From: Macropodus opercularis
Lineage: Eukaryota; Chordata; Actinopteri; Anabantiformes; Osphronemidae
Assembly: GCA_030770545.1 (NCBI GenBank)
Contig: CM061105.1
Coordinates: 2,711,001-2,775,000 of the forward strand
Reading direction: 5' to 3'
DNA length: 64,000 bases
Shown here: piece by piece, positions 61,600-64,000 of the stretch
Layout: each line of letters begins with the position of its first letter
Position numbering within the stretch: the first letter of the stretch is position 1
Translations under genes and position numbers: made by a program
Notes under the pieces: model-generated
Databases searched by the model: none
The model's input: only the letters and a program-made list of their open reading frames with translations
Told to the model about the DNA's origin: nothing

Positions 61600-64000
61600 C
61601 TGTGAAAACAAAAAATACTGTTCTTAGCATTACTAAACAAGACATTATAACATAATTGCGCATTATAACATATCTGTGCAAAACTTTCCTTGCATTAAAG
61701 TGACTTGAGATTGCAAAGCTTCACAATGCAATTACATCAACAAACCATTGGTTGATTCCTCAAAGTGACAAAGCTTTGTCGAGAATAGTGGAAACAGTGG
61801 AGAGTACCGAAGAACAGTACATAACAAAGCTTAAAAGTGTGCTTATTGTAAAACTGAGCTAGTCTACAACACTGACACTAACATCAAGTCAAAACTTCAG
61901 GGTCTCTAAAAGACTCCAGCCTGCTGACACAAGTTTGACATCATAATGAAGTAAATTAGGTAGATACTTGAATAGGCTTCTTTATATGACTTAAAAACTC
62001 CAGCAATATGATGTAAGTAGTGGCCTTATAAAAATATTGAAACTGTACTTTTATATTAAAGCTGTACTTTTATATTAAATATATTGAAACGGTACTTTCG
62101 TTCGCAGAGAGCGTACAAGGTGAAAATGAAAACAAGCAGTGTCTTATGATAGTAATGTTACCTTAACTGTTATTACAACCTTCCACTCTGCTTCTTTATA
62201 CATTGTACAGAATCCAAAATCTCCAACAGGACAGTAAAGAATTATGTTCGATTTTAACTGAAAATTTACCATACCTACCTTACGATTTTTCAAAACTTTA
62301 GTCAAACATACTCCAAAAATGTGTTGTTTATTTTAAGACATTAAATGATACTGATTACAGTATCAGTATTACAATACTGATTAGAAAGAAAATTGAAAGC
62401 AGCAATTCTAGTTGGTGCTGTGTTTTCCAGAGTCACAGTATTGTTTTTTTGTTTTGTTTAATTGGTGGCAGGTAAAGGGATTGAAGCTGAGAAATGAGAG
62501 AAAATGAGAGGGATGACATGTCTGTGAAAAAATCTATTGTGATTTGTGTTACTGTGTAACTTTTAGGGTGGAGCGTGGGAGAATATAGAGAAAAAAAATT
62601 AAAATTGAATACACATTGCACTAGTGTCATAATCCAACTATGTGCTGATTCATAACCCCAACAAGGTGCACTGTAAGCTAAAGTGACTCTTCAAGATAAG
62701 CCTGCACACCTACTGGTATCCTAATGTAAGTTAATTTAAAAGTTCTATAAAAAATACTGACACCTTACCTATCTTTGCATGCGAGAGAGACAGAAAGACA
62801 AACAGGGCAAGTGGAAGTGCAGATGAGACTGGCACTTCTGTAAACCCAGTCTTGAGCACTCAGACAAACCCTTACCTCTGACTGCTTCCTTCAGCTCCAC
62901 TTAGCCATAGAGATCCAGCTGTATATGTATGTCCGTCACTTAGAGTGATCCCTTCTTGCTCAGGACTTTATGTCCCTCTGTCACTTAGTCTGTCTCTCCA
63001 ACCCCCATGAAAGTCTGTGTTTGAGAGTCTGTCTACTTGTCACTTAGACTATGTCGATCTCAATAGGTATGTGTGTGCACGCAGAAGTGTGTCACTTACG
63101 ACCTGACGAGCATTTGAAGGTGTATGTGTTTGTGCATGTGCAGGTGTGTTTTACTTAAGATGTGGCTCAGAACCTGTCTGTGTGTATGTATTTGTGACAG
63201 ACCTGACACCCATCTTATTTACACCTATTCCAATTCCTACAAGCTCTCAACTGGACTAGCTTCCAGTGTGCATGTGCGTAAAGGCCCAGGTATGAGACAG
63301 AACGAGTTGACAGCCACCTTATTTACCCCCTGTCCCAGTGTGTGTGTTTCTTGATACTAAACTTCCTATAGCAGTGGGTGTCAGTGCACTGCACTATGTT
63401 GTCTTTATCTAAGGACGAATCAACAGCTCAACTCTGAGGTTCTTTCTGGGATTCAAATATGTGTCCCTGCTTCTCGTCGTAACTCTGAGCAATTTACTGC
63501 AGTTCTACTGCGGAAAAATAAGAAATCAGCAGGAAGAACTGAGCTAAAAAAACGCTGTGTTAAAACGCACCACCAATGCTAAACTATTTTACAACGGGTC
63601 CATGATTTTACTGATCAAATATTAACCCTTTTAACTTTTATTTGGTCTCAGCAATAGAAGTGAACATATGGGAACGATGGAAGCACAGTGTAAATCTAGC
63701 CTCCTGCAGATTCTGTTCAGCTACTGTAGAGAGAGTAGCTGGTAGGTACTGGGACATATAATTTTATATGTCTAGTCAACTACGCAGTAATAGCAGAGCA
63801 TGCTTACGCGACACATAAACTCACCATTACCTTTAGAGATGGATAATATATATATTCTTATTGAACTGGTAAAGAAATCTCTCCCAATCAAAACTGGATT
63901 TCTCAGATTTCTGTGCACATGTGTGTCTGTGTGTTCCTAGTCCTTCTATCTATCCCTCTAAGCAGTCTTGGCAGGCCAATCTAATCTGGCCAAGGAAAGG
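61600..64000 (-). other. rnf220: rnf220 upstream intron or flank
   Basis: No further coding exon was recognised. A degenerate minisatellite with TCACTTA motifs lies at about 62,936-63,160. A donor-like CAGAG|GTAAGG on the minus strand near 62,875 might end an alternative 5' exon, but its frame has an early stop. The remainder is AT-rich with GT runs. Confidence 0.55.
62930..63165. repeat. Degenerate minisatellite, about 45-60 bp period
   Basis: TCACTTAG-like motifs (the last one TTACTTAAG) recur near 62,936, 62,981, 63,040, 63,092 and 63,151, each preceded by a GTCTGT- or GTGTGT-like stretch. Units are strongly diverged. Confidence 0.5.

Overview
The window reads as a chromosome segment of a ray-finned (teleost) fish. 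The reasons are split vertebrate exons with GT/AG introns, fish-type Tc1, hAT, piggyBac and L2-like repeats, and many CA/GT/GATA microsatellites. There are no bacterial-type operons or RNA genes. Most of the short open frames in the first 44 kb are artefacts of one tandem repeat.

Bases 1 to about 44,150 are one satellite array with a monomer of about 196-197 bp, roughly 215-225 copies. It runs off the left edge of the window. The left part (1-10,372) is a mixture of several monomer types. The right part (about 22.8-41 kb) is organised in higher-order blocks: multi-monomer segments recur at offsets of about 3.9 and 4.1 kb with almost no differences. The array is broken once by a 1,252-bp piggyBac element (10,377-11,628) that sits exactly in the TTAA of a monomer. 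At about 43,375 the array flips orientation, and the last 0.77 kb of monomers read the opposite way.

Bases 44,150-49,150 are a graveyard of mobile elements. They comprise a truncated hAT element with a BED-finger N-terminus, inserted at an L2-like 3' tail; a retrovirus-like gag remnant on the minus strand; a Tc1 element with long inverted repeats that is itself split by an L2-like insertion; and a retrovirus-like integrase remnant on the plus strand.

Bases 51,293-61,599 hold, on the minus strand, the last six coding exons of rnf220, the RING-type E3 ubiquitin ligase. All splice phases agree, and together they encode the last 203 or so residues, including the complete C-terminal RING. The upstream exons lie beyond the right edge or were not recognised. 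An unassigned, perfectly framed 189-bp exon-like segment (52,439-52,627) lies inside the intron that splits the RING. If it were spliced in, it would put 63 residues between the second and third zinc ligands. This candidate cassette exon and the architecture of the satellite array are the most interesting signals here. The rest of the gene region is intronic DNA with microsatellites, two hairpins, short TTAA-starting repeats and minisatellites.
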